A stretch of 64,000 nucleotides of DNA. It comes from Micromonospora antibiotica (GTDB lineage Bacteria > Actinomycetota > Actinomycetes > Mycobacteriales > Micromonosporaceae). The notes beneath the pieces were generated by a model. That model saw nothing but the letters and a program-made list of their open reading frames with translations. It had not been told where the DNA came from and ran no database searches. The translations under genes were made by a program, and so were the position numbers. The stretch covers positions 62,001 through 126,000 of the forward strand of contig NZ_JAGFWR010000003.1 in NCBI RefSeq assembly GCF_017599305.1, read 5' to 3'. Positions 9,105 through 16,996 of this stretch are shown in pieces (the first letter of the stretch is position 1; the number at the start of each line of letters is the position of its first letter).

Positions 9105-9262
9105 GACGGCCGAAGTATCCTGGCTTCCGGATCGACGCTCACCCCCGGCCTTCCAACCGTGCACGCACGGTCGTGACTCACGAGGGGGGATCGCTCCCCG
9201 GTGACAGTGGCGGGACCGCGTCGGAATCGCACCGACTTCCTTCACTGCCGTCAGGCCGCGAA
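9105..9262 (-). promoter_or_regulatory. Cobalamin (AdoCbl) riboswitch
   Basis: The minus strand carries the conserved core of B12 riboswitches: GGTGCGATTCCGACGCGG followed by TCCCGCCACTG (about 9233-9205), a variable arm region, and a B12-box-like GAAGCCAGGATACTTCGG (about 9128-9111). Order and spacing fit the class II cobalamin aptamer. It precedes the microORF and cobN, so bound adenosylcobalamin should reduce expression of the whole operon. Outer boundaries are approximate because the closing stem was judged by eye. Confidence 0.92.
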
Positions 9263-9291
9263 TGCTGCCACACTCCTCACCCCGAGGTCAA
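9262..9291 (-). promoter_or_regulatory. Candidate promoter of the cobalamin operon
   Basis: On the minus strand TTGACC (9291-9286) and CAGCAT (9267-9262) are separated by 18 bp, placing a start site near 9254, just at the 5' end of the riboswitch. The -35 is good and the -10 weak; the assignment rests mainly on position. Confidence 0.45.
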
Positions 9292-9916
9292 CGGTGGCCA
9301 CCGGCCCCGCGACGGCACCGCTCGACCCCTGTGGCGAGGCCGGCAGCCGCCCGCCCCGCCCATCCCACGGGTGGGTCCGACCCCGCCCGACGGCCGACCC
9401 GCAGCCGCCCCGCGTGACGCACCCGCAGATCCTCCGAGGCGACCCGCAACCCGCGTCCGCCGGCCGCCCACCGGCCGACGCGGAGCCGATCGAGGCACCC
9501 GCCCCGGGGCCGACCGTCCCGGGGCCACTCGTCCGGGGCCACTCGTCCGGGGGCCACTCGTCCGGGGCGGTCGGAACACCTCTCTCGCACGCTGTCGAGC
9601 TGATGACGTCAACGACTCGGGGTCGGCACGGTCCGACCCGGCCCGACCGGACGGGCGCCAGGCCGGGCCGCGCCGGGCCGTCCCCCCGGACCGGGCGGGC
9701 GTCGGGCCGGGCTGCGCCGGGCCGTCCCACCCGGGGGACCGATCCGTCACCGTCATCAGCTCGAAAGGGCCCGCGACGACATACCCACACCCCTGGCCCG
9801 CAGCCGCCGGGGCGGCCAACGGCCGTGCCCACCACCACGGCCACACCCCACGGCCCGCCCCCACAGACACCCACCCCCGCAGACCCCCGGCCATGCTCCA
9901 CGCAGCGGCTGAGGGG
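9292..9916. other. Gene-free stretch with a short tandem repeat
   Basis: About 625 bp between the cobalamin promoter and the next minus-strand gene. Frames on both strands are open but read as Pro/Arg/Gly shadow sequence without family features or convincing ribosome binding sites. The only structure seen is a roughly 14-bp tandem repeat (unit like gtccggggccactc, three copies, about 9517-9572). Confidence 0.6.
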
Positions 9917-10252
9917 TCAGCGGAGGTGACGCTCGGGGTGGGTCCGGTTCCAGGCCCGCATCCGCTCCGGGTATCCGGTCTTCGCCGCCTCGTAGAGGGG
10001 CACCGCGTGCCGGTGGGCCAGCTTCGCCGCCGTACGTGGGGAGCCGGTGCGGCGGCGGATCCACTCCCCGTCGTGCGCGATCGCCACCACTGTGGTGTCG
10101 GTGGCGGTCGTCTCGGGTTCGAGATAGAACTCCACCCCCCGGTGGGTGGCCACGAAGTCCGACAACGCGGTCAGGTCGTCCCGGGTGGCCTCCCGGTCGA
10201 GCTTGGTCGGGATGCCCTCGTCAGCCCGGGTCCGTCGGCTGAACCAGCCCAT
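9917..10252 (-). CDS. Conserved-looking hypothetical protein, 111 residues
   Basis: A soluble, charged 111-residue protein beginning MGWFSRRTRADEGIPTKLD, with a middle part (GVEFYLEPETTATDTTVVAI) that reads as beta-strands around a DGEWIRRRTGSPRTAAKLA segment, and a basic C-terminus. Coding is supported by the AGGAG-type ribosome binding site upstream of ATG 10252 and by balanced residue use unlike the flanking shadow frames. No signal peptide or membrane segment. I cannot name a function; it resembles short hypothetical proteins common in actinomycetes. It is separated from the aldo/keto reductase upstream by a terminator-like hairpin, so it is probably monocistronic. Confidence 0.7.
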   Translation of the reverse strand: MGWFSRRTRADEGIPTKLDREATRDDLTALSDFVATHRGVEFYLEPETTATDTTVVAIAHDGEWIRRRTGSPRTAAKLAHRHAVPLYEAAKTGYPERMRAWNRTHPERHLR

Positions 10253-10353
10253 CTGCCCGTCCTCTCCTCGGCGTCCCTCCAGTGGAACACCCCTGCCTGG
10301 CAGGGCGCTGCGAGCCCGGTGACAACCGGCTGGACGGGGCAGACCTCGACGTC

Positions 10354-10378
10354 CCCGGGCGTACGCGCCACGCCCGGG
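10354..10378 (-). terminator. Hairpin after the aldo/keto reductase gene
   Basis: Perfect 9-bp inverted repeat CCCGGGCGT (10354-10362) and ACGCCCGGG (10370-10378) with a 7-nt loop, 5 nt beyond the reductase stop on the minus strand. No U-tract, as is common for high-GC actinobacterial terminators. Confidence 0.6.
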
Positions 10379-10383
10379 ACCGT

Positions 10384-11277
10384 TCAGCCCAGGGCGGCCA
10401 GCTCGTCGGGGGTGAGTCGCAGCGCGGCGGCTGCGACGTTCTCGGCGAGGTGGGCCGGGTCACCGGTACCGGGGATGGCCAGCACATGCGGGCCCTGGTG
10501 CAGCGTCCAGGCGAGGCGTACCTGCTGCGGGGTGGCGTCGTGGGCGCGGGCGACGGCGCGTACGGCCGCATCGTGGTCGGTACGTGCCCCGCCTTCGCGG
10601 TTGACGCCGGTCAGGGAGAAGAACGGCACGTAGGCGATCCCCCGGGCACCGCACTCACGGACCATGGCGTCCTGGTCGCCGCGGTTGTCCAGGGCGTAGT
10701 TGTTCTGCACGCAGACCACCGGGGCGATGGTCTGCGCCTCGTCGAGGTGGTCGACGCGGACGTTGGACAGGCCCAGGTGCCGGATCAGGCCGGCGTCGCG
10801 CAGCTCGGCCAGCGCACCGAAGCGTTCGGCCACGGAGTCCGGCGCGGGCCGCTTGACGATCCGCAGGTTGACCAGGTCAAGGTGGTCGCGGCCGAGCCGA
10901 CGCAGGTTCTCCTCCACCTGGGCGCGCAGCTGCGCCGGGCTGGCCTCCTCGCGCGTGCCGGTCGTCGGGTCGGCCCGGAAGCCGACCTTGGTGGCGATCA
11001 CCAGCCCTTCCGGGTACGGGGCGAGGGCGGCACGGATCAGTTCGGTGGCGTACCGGGCGGGGCCGGTGCCGACCTTCAGGGTGCCGCCCGGTGAGACGTA
11101 GAACGCGGCGGTGTCGATGTGGTCGACGCCCAGTTCGACGGCCCGGCGCAGGACGCGCAGCGCCCGGTCCCGGTCGGGGTGGGCGGTGAGCCGCATCGAG
11201 CCGAAGCCCATCCGGTGCACGGTGCGGTCGCCCAGGGTCCAGCGGCCCGCCGCTGCGGCGGTGATCTCAGTTGGCAT
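10384..11277 (-). CDS. Aldo/keto reductase
   Basis: 297 residues with the TIM-barrel aldo/keto reductase pattern: MGFGSMRLT near the start, DTAAFY carrying the expected catalytic Tyr, ATKVGF carrying the Lys, then LGLSNVRVDHL and VQNNYALDN, and a C-terminal nucleotide-binding part with IPGTGDPAHLAENV. The usual catalytic-His strand reads DLVNLRI, so the His is replaced, as in the actinobacterial subgroup related to M. tuberculosis Rv2298. It should reduce carbonyls with NADPH; the substrate cannot be told. The start ATG 11277 lacks a clear ribosome binding site. The MFS gene lies 73 bp upstream in the same direction and may be cotranscribed. Confidence 0.9.
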   Translation of the reverse strand: MPTEITAAAAGRWTLGDRTVHRMGFGSMRLTAHPDRDRALRVLRRAVELGVDHIDTAAFYVSPGGTLKVGTGPARYATELIRAALAPYPEGLVIATKVGFRADPTTGTREEASPAQLRAQVEENLRRLGRDHLDLVNLRIVKRPAPDSVAERFGALAELRDAGLIRHLGLSNVRVDHLDEAQTIAPVVCVQNNYALDNRGDQDAMVRECGARGIAYVPFFSLTGVNREGGARTDHDAAVRAVARAHDATPQQVRLAWTLHQGPHVLAIPGTGDPAHLAENVAAAALRLTPDELAALG

Positions 11278-11350
11278 CCGGCGACCCTAGCCAGCGGCGA
11301 CGACCCGGCGTAACGGCCGCGCACCCGATACCGGTGCGAGCCGGGAACTG

Positions 11351-12592
11351 TTAGTTTTTCTGTACTGGAGCGGTGTGTGGCGACGGCCCGACGCCGGCCG
11401 GTGGACGAGTCGCCGGCACCAGGGCCAGCGTCGGGATCAGCAGCACCGGCACCACCAGCAGGGCGTGCAGGATGCCGACGTGGTCACCGAGCAGACCCAG
11501 CAGCGGCGGGCTGGCCAGGAACGACGTGTAACCGATCACCGCGACGACGCTGACCCGGGCGGGGGCGTGCTCCTCGTCGTCGGCGGCGGCGCTCATCCCG
11601 ACCGGGAAGCCGAGCGACGCGCCGAGCCCCCAGAGGACCACCCCGACGACGGCCAGCGGGCCGGAGCCGGCCAGCACCGCCAGCAGCGAGCCGGCGGCGG
11701 CCAGCAGGATCGTGCCGATCAGCACCGGCACCCGGCCCCAGCGGTCGATGGCCACGGTGCCGACGGTCCGGCCGATGGTCATGCCGGCGACGAAGACCCC
11801 GAAGACGGCTGCTCCGGCGGCCTCGCTGACCCCGTAGCCGTCGACGAAGGCGACCGCCAGCCAGTCGTTGGCGCTGCCCTCGGTGAACGCCATCACCAGC
11901 ACCAGTGCGCCGATGAGCAGGGTGCGCGGCTCCCGCCAGGCCGCGAGCAGGCCACCCCGGCGGGCCGACGCGGCACCGTCCGCGGTGGAGGCGGGCAGGG
12001 CGGGCAGGAAGTTCCGCGCCCCGAGCAGGGTGCCGCCGAGCACCACCGCCGCCAGCACCGCCAGGTGGACGGTGATCGGCACACCGAGCCGGGCCGCGCC
12101 CGCGCCCAGCCCGGCACCGGCCACCGAGCCGAGGCTCCAGGCGGCGTGGAAGCGGGGCAGGATGGTGCGGCCCAGCCGTTTCTCCACCGCCGCGCCCTCG
12201 ACGTTCATGCCCACGTCGCAGGTGCCGGAGCCGTAGCCGAGGGCGAACAGGCCGACCGCGACGCCGGGCAGCGAGCCGAGCGGGGTGGCGACGCCCACCC
12301 CGGCCAGCCCGACCGCGACCAGCACGGTGGAGGCGACGACGGTGCGGGCCGGGCCGAGCCGCTGGGTCACCAGGCCGGCGCTGGTCAGCGCCAGCACCGC
12401 GCCCCCGGACATGGCCAGCAGCAGCAGGCCGAGCCGGCCGGCGCTGAGGCCGAGCGCGTCGCGGACCGCCGGGACCCGGGAGAACCAGGTCGCCACGGCG
12501 AGGCCGTTGAGGGCGAAGACCACCGCGACTCCGGTACGGGCGGCCCGCACCACCCGGGGCGCGACGGTACGGGGCTCGGTGGCGGCGTTCAC
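11351..12592 (-). CDS. MFS transporter, 12 transmembrane segments
   Basis: 413 residues, almost entirely hydrophobic helices with short loops. The first helix begins GVAVVFALNGLAVATWFSRV, and a LSAGRLGLLLLAMSGGAV stretch resembles the fucose-permease/YbjJ-like MFS subgroup. A cytoplasmic loop RRGGLLAAWREPR separates two six-helix halves. The start is GTG 12592, with GAAGGGACC upstream. Likely an inner-membrane drug or metabolite exporter; the substrate is unknown. It precedes the aldo/keto reductase on the same strand. Confidence 0.88.
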   Translation of the reverse strand: MNAATEPRTVAPRVVRAARTGVAVVFALNGLAVATWFSRVPAVRDALGLSAGRLGLLLLAMSGGAVLALTSAGLVTQRLGPARTVVASTVLVAVGLAGVGVATPLGSLPGVAVGLFALGYGSGTCDVGMNVEGAAVEKRLGRTILPRFHAAWSLGSVAGAGLGAGAARLGVPITVHLAVLAAVVLGGTLLGARNFLPALPASTADGAASARRGGLLAAWREPRTLLIGALVLVMAFTEGSANDWLAVAFVDGYGVSEAAGAAVFGVFVAGMTIGRTVGTVAIDRWGRVPVLIGTILLAAAGSLLAVLAGSGPLAVVGVVLWGLGASLGFPVGMSAAADDEEHAPARVSVVAVIGYTSFLASPPLLGLLGDHVGILHALLVVPVLLIPTLALVPATRPPAGVGPSPHTAPVQKN

Positions 12593-12699
12593 GGCAGTGC
12601 GGTCCCTTCGGCCGGGGGCCCGTCCCCGGGGTGGGCACGACGGTCCTCACCAGAGATCTCACACCGGTTTCGTCACGGCCACAAGCACGATGTGCCCCT

Positions 12700-12890
12700 T
12701 ACCGCAGCCCACCACCCCACCCCCACACACGCCCCCCACACCCCGCCAACGCCCCCGACCCCCGGCTTTCCCCGGTGATCAAGAGGTTTGCGTCAGAAAA
12801 TCCCCGGCAGGTGACGCAAACCTCTTGATCACCAAGCGAGGTGCGGACCTAGGGGGGCGGGGACGGGGGGTGGGGGTGGGAGTGGGAGGG
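12700..12890. repeat. Palindrome embedded in C-rich left flank and G-rich right flank (copy 1)
   Basis: A perfect 22-bp inverted repeat occupies 12774-12795 and 12812-12833 (left arm begins ggtgatcaagaggtttgcgt), with a 16-nt loop. The left flank 12703-12773 is almost only C with A/G interruptions, and 12850-12886 is correspondingly G-rich, so the flanks are roughly self-complementary. Similar arms recur at 55881-55940 and 56016-56074. The element lies upstream of the MFS gene and before the lppM-like gene; it could act as a bidirectional terminator or as a REP-like mobile repeat. Confidence 0.88.
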
Positions 12891-13108
12891 TCGGTTGTTT
12901 CGGGTTGGTGCCGTCGGGGTTCGATGCGGATCCGGTGCGCGCGGAAACGGAACCGGTAATGTCGACAATGGTGGTCAACCGTTCAGGATATCTGCCGTTC
13001 ACCATTTCCGTACTGTCCGAACAGTTGGGCGTTCCGGTAAGATCGGGGACAGGCGGATGACCGATCTAGGACTGCCGACTGTGAAGTGGATCACACACAA
13101 TGTGACCC
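12891..13108. other. Leader region of the lppM-like gene
   Basis: No gene. A possible promoter is TTGGGC (13023-13028) with TAAGAT about 10 bp later, too close for a standard spacer. A small palindrome TCACA-N5-TGTGA lies at 13091-13105, just before ATG 13109, where a ribosome binding site would be expected. It may be an operator or a leaderless arrangement; the evidence is weak. Confidence 0.3.
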
Positions 13109-13915
13109 ATGACAACCGGACTCCGGCGCGGCCGGGCGGTACGGGCGGTGGCGTGCCTCGCCCTGGTGGCGTCGCTCGCCGGCTGCATGCAACTCAACCT
13201 CGGCCTGACCGTCAACGCCGACGACACCATCGACGGGCAACTCCTGCTGACCGCGGACAGGTCCGTGCTCAGCAACCGCAACAAGAACATCGCGGTGGCC
13301 TACGCCGAACTGCGGGAGAACATTCCCAGCCTGCCCGTCGGCGAGGAGACCGTCTACCAGGACGAGCGTTACTACGGCGCGCAGATCACCTATCGGCACA
13401 CCCCGTTGAAGGATTTCACCAGCGAGAGTGTGAATCTTGTCCGGGACGGTGATCTCTACCGGTTCAGCCTACCGCTCGATCCCAAGAAATACGGCGGAAA
13501 AGTGGCCGAGCAGAATCCACAGAACCAACAGGCGTTCATGCAGCTGATGTCGTTCGAGATATCCGTGACCTTTCCCGGGCGGGTGATCGACACCAACGGC
13601 ACCCTCAGCGGGCGCTCGGTCAGCTGGAAGGTCGTGGCCAACCAGCCCAAGCCGGCCGAGCTACGGGCGATCGCCGAGGCCCCGCCCCGACCGAACCCGT
13701 CGGCCACCCCGGTCGCCGCCACCGGCGACGACGACCCGGGTTCCTTCCCCTGGCTGCTGGTGGCCGGTGCGGTCCTGCTCCTGCTGCTGGCCGGTGGGGT
13801 GGTCACCGTGCTGCTGCGCCGCCGCGCCCGTGCCACCACCGTCCCGTCCACCCCGCCGGGCCCGACCGGCACCACGGGCGGGGCCGCACCGACCGATCGT
13901 CCGGGGCCGGTCTGA
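13109..13915 (+). CDS. LppM-like lipoprotein with C-terminal membrane helix
   Basis: 268 residues. The signal peptide ends in the lipobox L-A-G-C with Cys26 as the lipidated residue; the exported domain (about 27-190, starting MQLNLGLTVNADDTIDGQLL) has the pattern of the LppM domain of mycobacterial and related lipoproteins. A Pro-rich stretch, a membrane helix at about 211-233 (WLLVAGAVLLLLLAGGVVTVLL) and a basic, Pro/Thr-rich tail follow. So the protein is anchored at both ends on the cell surface. It lies 100 bp ahead of the injection-system genes on the same strand; whether it belongs to them is uncertain. Function in envelope lipid handling is inferred only from the family. Confidence 0.82.
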   Translation: MTTGLRRGRAVRAVACLALVASLAGCMQLNLGLTVNADDTIDGQLLLTADRSVLSNRNKNIAVAYAELRENIPSLPVGEETVYQDERYYGAQITYRHTPLKDFTSESVNLVRDGDLYRFSLPLDPKKYGGKVAEQNPQNQQAFMQLMSFEISVTFPGRVIDTNGTLSGRSVSWKVVANQPKPAELRAIAEAPPRPNPSATPVAATGDDDPGSFPWLLVAGAVLLLLLAGGVVTVLLRRRARATTVPSTPPGPTGTTGGAAPTDRPGPV

Positions 13916-14015
13916 CCCCGGCGCACCACCACGGCACCCGGGCGGCCCGCCCCACCGGCCGTCGCACCTCACCACCCGCACCTACCCTCCCCGCACCACT
14001 CGAAGGGGGATCGCC

Positions 14016-14360
14016 GTGAACGATCTCTTCACCTGGGCCGCCCTCGGCAGTGTGGCCGGCGCCAGCGCCGCCACCCTGCTCACCGCCAACGTCGTCGGCG
14101 GACTGATCGGCCCGAACAGCGACAAGGCCCGCAAGTGGATCGCCCTGGGCGTCGCGCTGACCCTGTCGTACGCCACCGCGGCGTTCGCCACCGGGGCCGG
14201 CGGTGAGAAATGGCTGATCGCGTTCTTCAACGGCCTGGTCATCTTCTCCGCCGCGCTGGGCGTCAACCAGCTGCCGCCCGGCAACCGGCAACCGACCCAG
14301 GCGTCGGCCGACCAGCTCGCCCAGGGGCGCGAGCCCCGCTTCGTCCGTTCCTGGGTCTGA
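14016..14360 (+). CDS. Small membrane protein at the head of the injection-system locus
   Basis: 114 residues from GTG 14016, with GAAGGGGGA upstream. Three hydrophobic stretches: LGSVAGASAATLLTANVVGG (residues 8-27), IALGVALTLSYATAAFATG (about 42-60) and WLIAFFNGLVIFSAALGV (about 65-82), then a polar tail. Size and topology are holin-like, but I recognise no holin family, and lysis genes are absent. The next gene follows after 13 nt and is also a membrane protein. Its place before the sheath and tube genes suggests a role in membrane association or release of the particle; that is inference. Confidence 0.7.
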   Translation: MNDLFTWAALGSVAGASAATLLTANVVGGLIGPNSDKARKWIALGVALTLSYATAAFATGAGGEKWLIAFFNGLVIFSAALGVNQLPPGNRQPTQASADQLAQGREPRFVRSWV

Positions 14361-14373
14361 GCGGAGGCGCGTC

Positions 14374-14982
14374 ATGATCTTCGGAATCGTCAGTGCCGCC
14401 GTCCACGTCCTGTGCGGGGCGACGCTCGGGGTCCTCACCGGCGGGCCGGTCGGCCTGCTCGTCGGGGCGGTCGTCGGCCTGCTCGTCGGCGTCCCGTTCG
14501 GCTGGTCGGTCGCCGCCGCCAGAGTGTACGGCCCGGACGTCCGGGGCGTGCTGCTCTTCGTCGTCGACCACACCTGGAGCCTGCCGAACACCGCCGTCGG
14601 GGCGCTCTACCTCGCCCTGCACCTGGTCTTCGGCCACTCGCTGGACCGGCCCACCTCGCAGCGCAGCTGCCGGGTCAACCTGGTCGAGGGGGTGTCCCCG
14701 CGCTACGCCACCACCATCGGCACCGTCTGCGCCGGGTCCGGCCCCGGCATCCAACGCCACGAGGACGTGCACATCTTCCAGGCCCGGCTGCTCGGGCCGC
14801 TCTACCTGCCGCTGGTCGTCGGAAACTACGTCCTGTTCACCGTCGCCCCGGTGTGGCTGCTCTGGCACGACCACACCAACGCCCCGATCAACCGGTTCAC
14901 CAGGTACTTCGAGATCGGCGTCTACCCGCACGTGTGGAACGAGGCCATCGCGTACCGCATCCAGGGGACGCCGCCGCGATGA
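14374..14982 (+). CDS. Membrane protein with an HExxH motif, injection-system locus
   Basis: 202 residues. N-terminal glycine-zipper-like membrane region (10-45, e.g. LTGGPVGLLVGAVVGLLVG), a further hydrophobic stretch near 75-88, then HEDVH at 129-133 followed by the hydrophobic GPLYLPLVVGNYVLFTVAPV (141-160) and WHDH. HExxH is the zinc site of gluzincin/metzincin-type peptidases, so this may be a membrane protease; the motif lies just before a membrane segment, as in some intramembrane or membrane-bound enzymes. A third zinc ligand could be H165, H167, E180 or E190. GGAGG precedes ATG 14374. The stop overlaps the next gene (ATGA). No named family recognised. Confidence 0.72.
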   Translation: MIFGIVSAAVHVLCGATLGVLTGGPVGLLVGAVVGLLVGVPFGWSVAAARVYGPDVRGVLLFVVDHTWSLPNTAVGALYLALHLVFGHSLDRPTSQRSCRVNLVEGVSPRYATTIGTVCAGSGPGIQRHEDVHIFQARLLGPLYLPLVVGNYVLFTVAPVWLLWHDHTNAPINRFTRYFEIGVYPHVWNEAIAYRIQGTPPR

Positions 14983-15671
14983 CCGGCGACGGGCGGGGAC
15001 CGGTCGAGGCGGCCACCGCCGCGCTGGCGGCCTGGCTGGCCGGGGTGGCCGGCGAGGACGTCCCGGTCGGCCCGCCCACCGACGGGGGTGCCGGACTGAC
15101 CCTGTGGCCGCTGGCCCTGCGGCCGGCCCGGCAGACGCGGGGCACCGGCACCCGGGAACCGTACCGGTTCACGATCCGCTACCTGGTCAGCGCCGCCGGT
15201 CCGACGGCGCTGGCCGGGTTGGACCGGATCCTGACCGCCGCCGCCGGGGCGGGCGAACCGGAACTGGTCCTGGAGGCCGGCGACCCGGCGCTGTGGGTGA
15301 CCCTGGGCGTCACCCCCCGCCCGGCGCTGCTGGTCGACGTGCCGGCCCAGGTGACACCCGCCTCGCCGGTCGCACCACCGGTGCTGCACCCGCTGCGGTT
15401 GCACCGGCTGGCCCTGCGGGACCTGGCCGGCCGGGTGATCGGCCCGCAGCAGCAGCCGTTGGCGGCGCTGCGGGTGGAACTGGTCGGCACCCCGTACGCC
15501 ACCCACACCGACGCGGGCGGCCGGTTCCGGATCGCCGGGGTCCCGCACGACCCGGAGCACCCCGGACGACCGGTCCGGCTGCGCCTGGTCGGCCGGGGCC
15601 GCACCCTCACCGCCGAGGTCGACCCGGCCGACGCGGACCTCGTCATCGTCTGCGAACCCCCGGCCCGCTGA
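14979..15671 (+). CDS. Pvc16/Afp16-like tail terminator with C-terminal carboxypeptidase-regulatory-like domain
   Basis: 230 residues. The first 120 (starting AATAALAAWLAG, with YRFTIRYLVS and WVTLGVTPRPALLVDVP) have the pattern of the Pvc16/DUF4255-type terminator that caps sheath and tube in phage-tail-like particles. The last 90 read as a beta-sandwich of the carboxypeptidase regulatory-like type (LRDLAGRVI, THTDAGGRFRIAGVP). The ATG overlaps the preceding stop by 4 nt; the sheath gene follows 28 nt later with its own AGGAGG. In eCIS loci the terminator often sits next to the sheath. The terminator assignment is moderate; a surface adhesin-like function of the C-terminal domain is a guess. 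Confidence 0.65.
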   Translation: MTGDGRGPVEAATAALAAWLAGVAGEDVPVGPPTDGGAGLTLWPLALRPARQTRGTGTREPYRFTIRYLVSAAGPTALAGLDRILTAAAGAGEPELVLEAGDPALWVTLGVTPRPALLVDVPAQVTPASPVAPPVLHPLRLHRLALRDLAGRVIGPQQQPLAALRVELVGTPYATHTDAGGRFRIAGVPHDPEHPGRPVRLRLVGRGRTLTAEVDPADADLVIVCEPPAR

Positions 15672-15699
15672 CCCGGACCGCCCGCGTACAGGAGGACCG

Positions 15700-16995
15700 A
15701 TGCCCCAATACTTCTCCCCCGGCATCTATGTCGAGGAGGTACCCAGCGGCGCCCGGCCGATCGGGCCGGTCGGCATGGCCACCGCCGCGTTCGTCGGGGT
15801 CGCTCCGGACCGCACCGCCCACGTCGACCGGGCGCTGGCGGTCAACAGCTGGTCGGAGTTCCTGCGCCTGTACGCCGACGGCGACGACCTGGAGAGCACC
15901 CCGCTGGCCCGCGCGGTCTTCGGCTTCCTCGACAACGGCGGCAGCCGCTGCTGGGTGGTCAACGTCGGCGCGGGCGGCCAGCTCACCGGCACCGGACAGC
16001 GTCGCACCGGGCTGCAACTGGTGGAGGCGATCGACGAGGTGGCCATCCTCGCCGCGCCCGGCTTCCACGACCCGGTGTCGCACGACGCGCTGCTGAGCAT
16101 GGCCGAGCGGCTGCGCACCATGGTGGCGATCTGCGACCCGCCGCCCGGCGTCGAGGACATCTCGACGCTGACCCGGGTGGCCACCCCCACCCCCCGCCCC
16201 GCCCCCGGCAAACCCGCCGACGGCAAATCTGATGACGGCAAACCCGATGACGGCAAGCCCGATGACGGCAAGCCCGGTGACGGCAGGAGCGGTGACGCGG
16301 CGACGTCGGGCGACGGGCCGGCCGGCACCGCCCACCGGGCCCGGCAGTCCGACTACGGCGCGTTCTACTTCCCCTGGCTGCGGGTGCGCGACCCGCTCAC
16401 CGGCGAGCTGGTGCTCACCCCGCCGAGCGGGCACATGGCGGGCATCTGGGCCCGCACCGACGGTTTGCGCGGCGTCCACAAGGCCCCCGCCAACGAGCCG
16501 GTACGCGGCGCCGTCGACCTGGAGTACCTGGTCACCCGCTCGGAACACGACGTGCTCAACCCCAAGGGGGTCAACGTCATCAGGTACTTCGCCGGGGAGG
16601 GCATCCGGGTGTGGGGGGCCCGGACCCTGGCCGCCGAGGCCAGCGAGTGGCGTTACCTCAACGTCCGCCGGCTGTCGATCTCCATCGAGCAGGCCATCGC
16701 CAACGGCACCCGGTGGATGGTGTTCGAGCCCAACGACTACTCGCTGTGGCGGTCCATCCGCCGCGACATCGGCGCGTTCCTGACCCGGGTGTGGCGCGAC
16801 GGGGCGCTGCTGGGGCGTACCCCGGAGGAGGCGTTCTTCGTCAAGTGCGACGAGGAGACCAACCCGGTCGACGTCCGCGACGCCGGGATGGTGGTCGCGC
16901 ACATCGGCATCGCGGTGGTCAAGCCGGCGGAGTTCGTGGTGTTCAAGCTGAGCCAGTGGGCCGGCGGCGCCGAGACCGAGACGATCGGAGGCTGA
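15700..16995 (+). CDS. Contractile tail sheath protein
   Basis: 431 residues. The N-terminus MPQYFSPGIYVEEVPSGARP is diagnostic for phage-like contractile sheaths, as are FGFLDNGGSRCWVVNVG and the C-terminal parts WRYLNVRRL and WMVFEPND, RDGALLG and EETNPVDVRDAG. The C-terminal handshake domain is complete. An internal stretch of six 5-residue repeats (residues 170-199) replaces a surface loop. AGGAGG precedes ATG 15700. The tube gene starts one base after the stop. Only one sheath gene is present, whereas Afp/PVC systems have several. The sheath polymerises around the tube and contracts to drive injection. Confidence 0.95.
   Translation: MPQYFSPGIYVEEVPSGARPIGPVGMATAAFVGVAPDRTAHVDRALAVNSWSEFLRLYADGDDLESTPLARAVFGFLDNGGSRCWVVNVGAGGQLTGTGQRRTGLQLVEAIDEVAILAAPGFHDPVSHDALLSMAERLRTMVAICDPPPGVEDISTLTRVATPTPRPAPGKPADGKSDDGKPDDGKPDDGKPGDGRSGDAATSGDGPAGTAHRARQSDYGAFYFPWLRVRDPLTGELVLTPPSGHMAGIWARTDGLRGVHKAPANEPVRGAVDLEYLVTRSEHDVLNPKGVNVIRYFAGEGIRVWGARTLAAEASEWRYLNVRRLSISIEQAIANGTRWMVFEPNDYSLWRSIRRDIGAFLTRVWRDGALLGRTPEEAFFVKCDEETNPVDVRDAGMVVAHIGIAVVKPAEFVVFKLSQWAGGAETETIGG
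16207..16296 (+). repeat. Six 15-bp tandem repeats inside the sheath gene
   Basis: Six in-frame 15-bp units (type ggcaagcccgatgac) encode GKPAD, GKSDD, GKPDD, GKPDD, GKPGD and GRSGD. The stretch is hydrophilic and disordered, so it probably sits in a surface loop; copy number should vary between strains without breaking the frame. Confidence 0.9.
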
Positions 16996-16996
16996 C

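Noticed and set aside
4824..9176. 1450-residue open frame on the plus strand opposite cobN
   Set aside because: It is antisense to a clear CobN protein; its translation is Gly/Val/Arg/His-rich without any domain, the usual shadow of a high-GC gene.
9201..9929. Possible proteins of 200-240 residues in the gap upstream of the riboswitch
   Set aside because: Pro/Thr/Arg-rich in every frame, no plausible ribosome binding site, and overlapping a riboswitch and short repeats.
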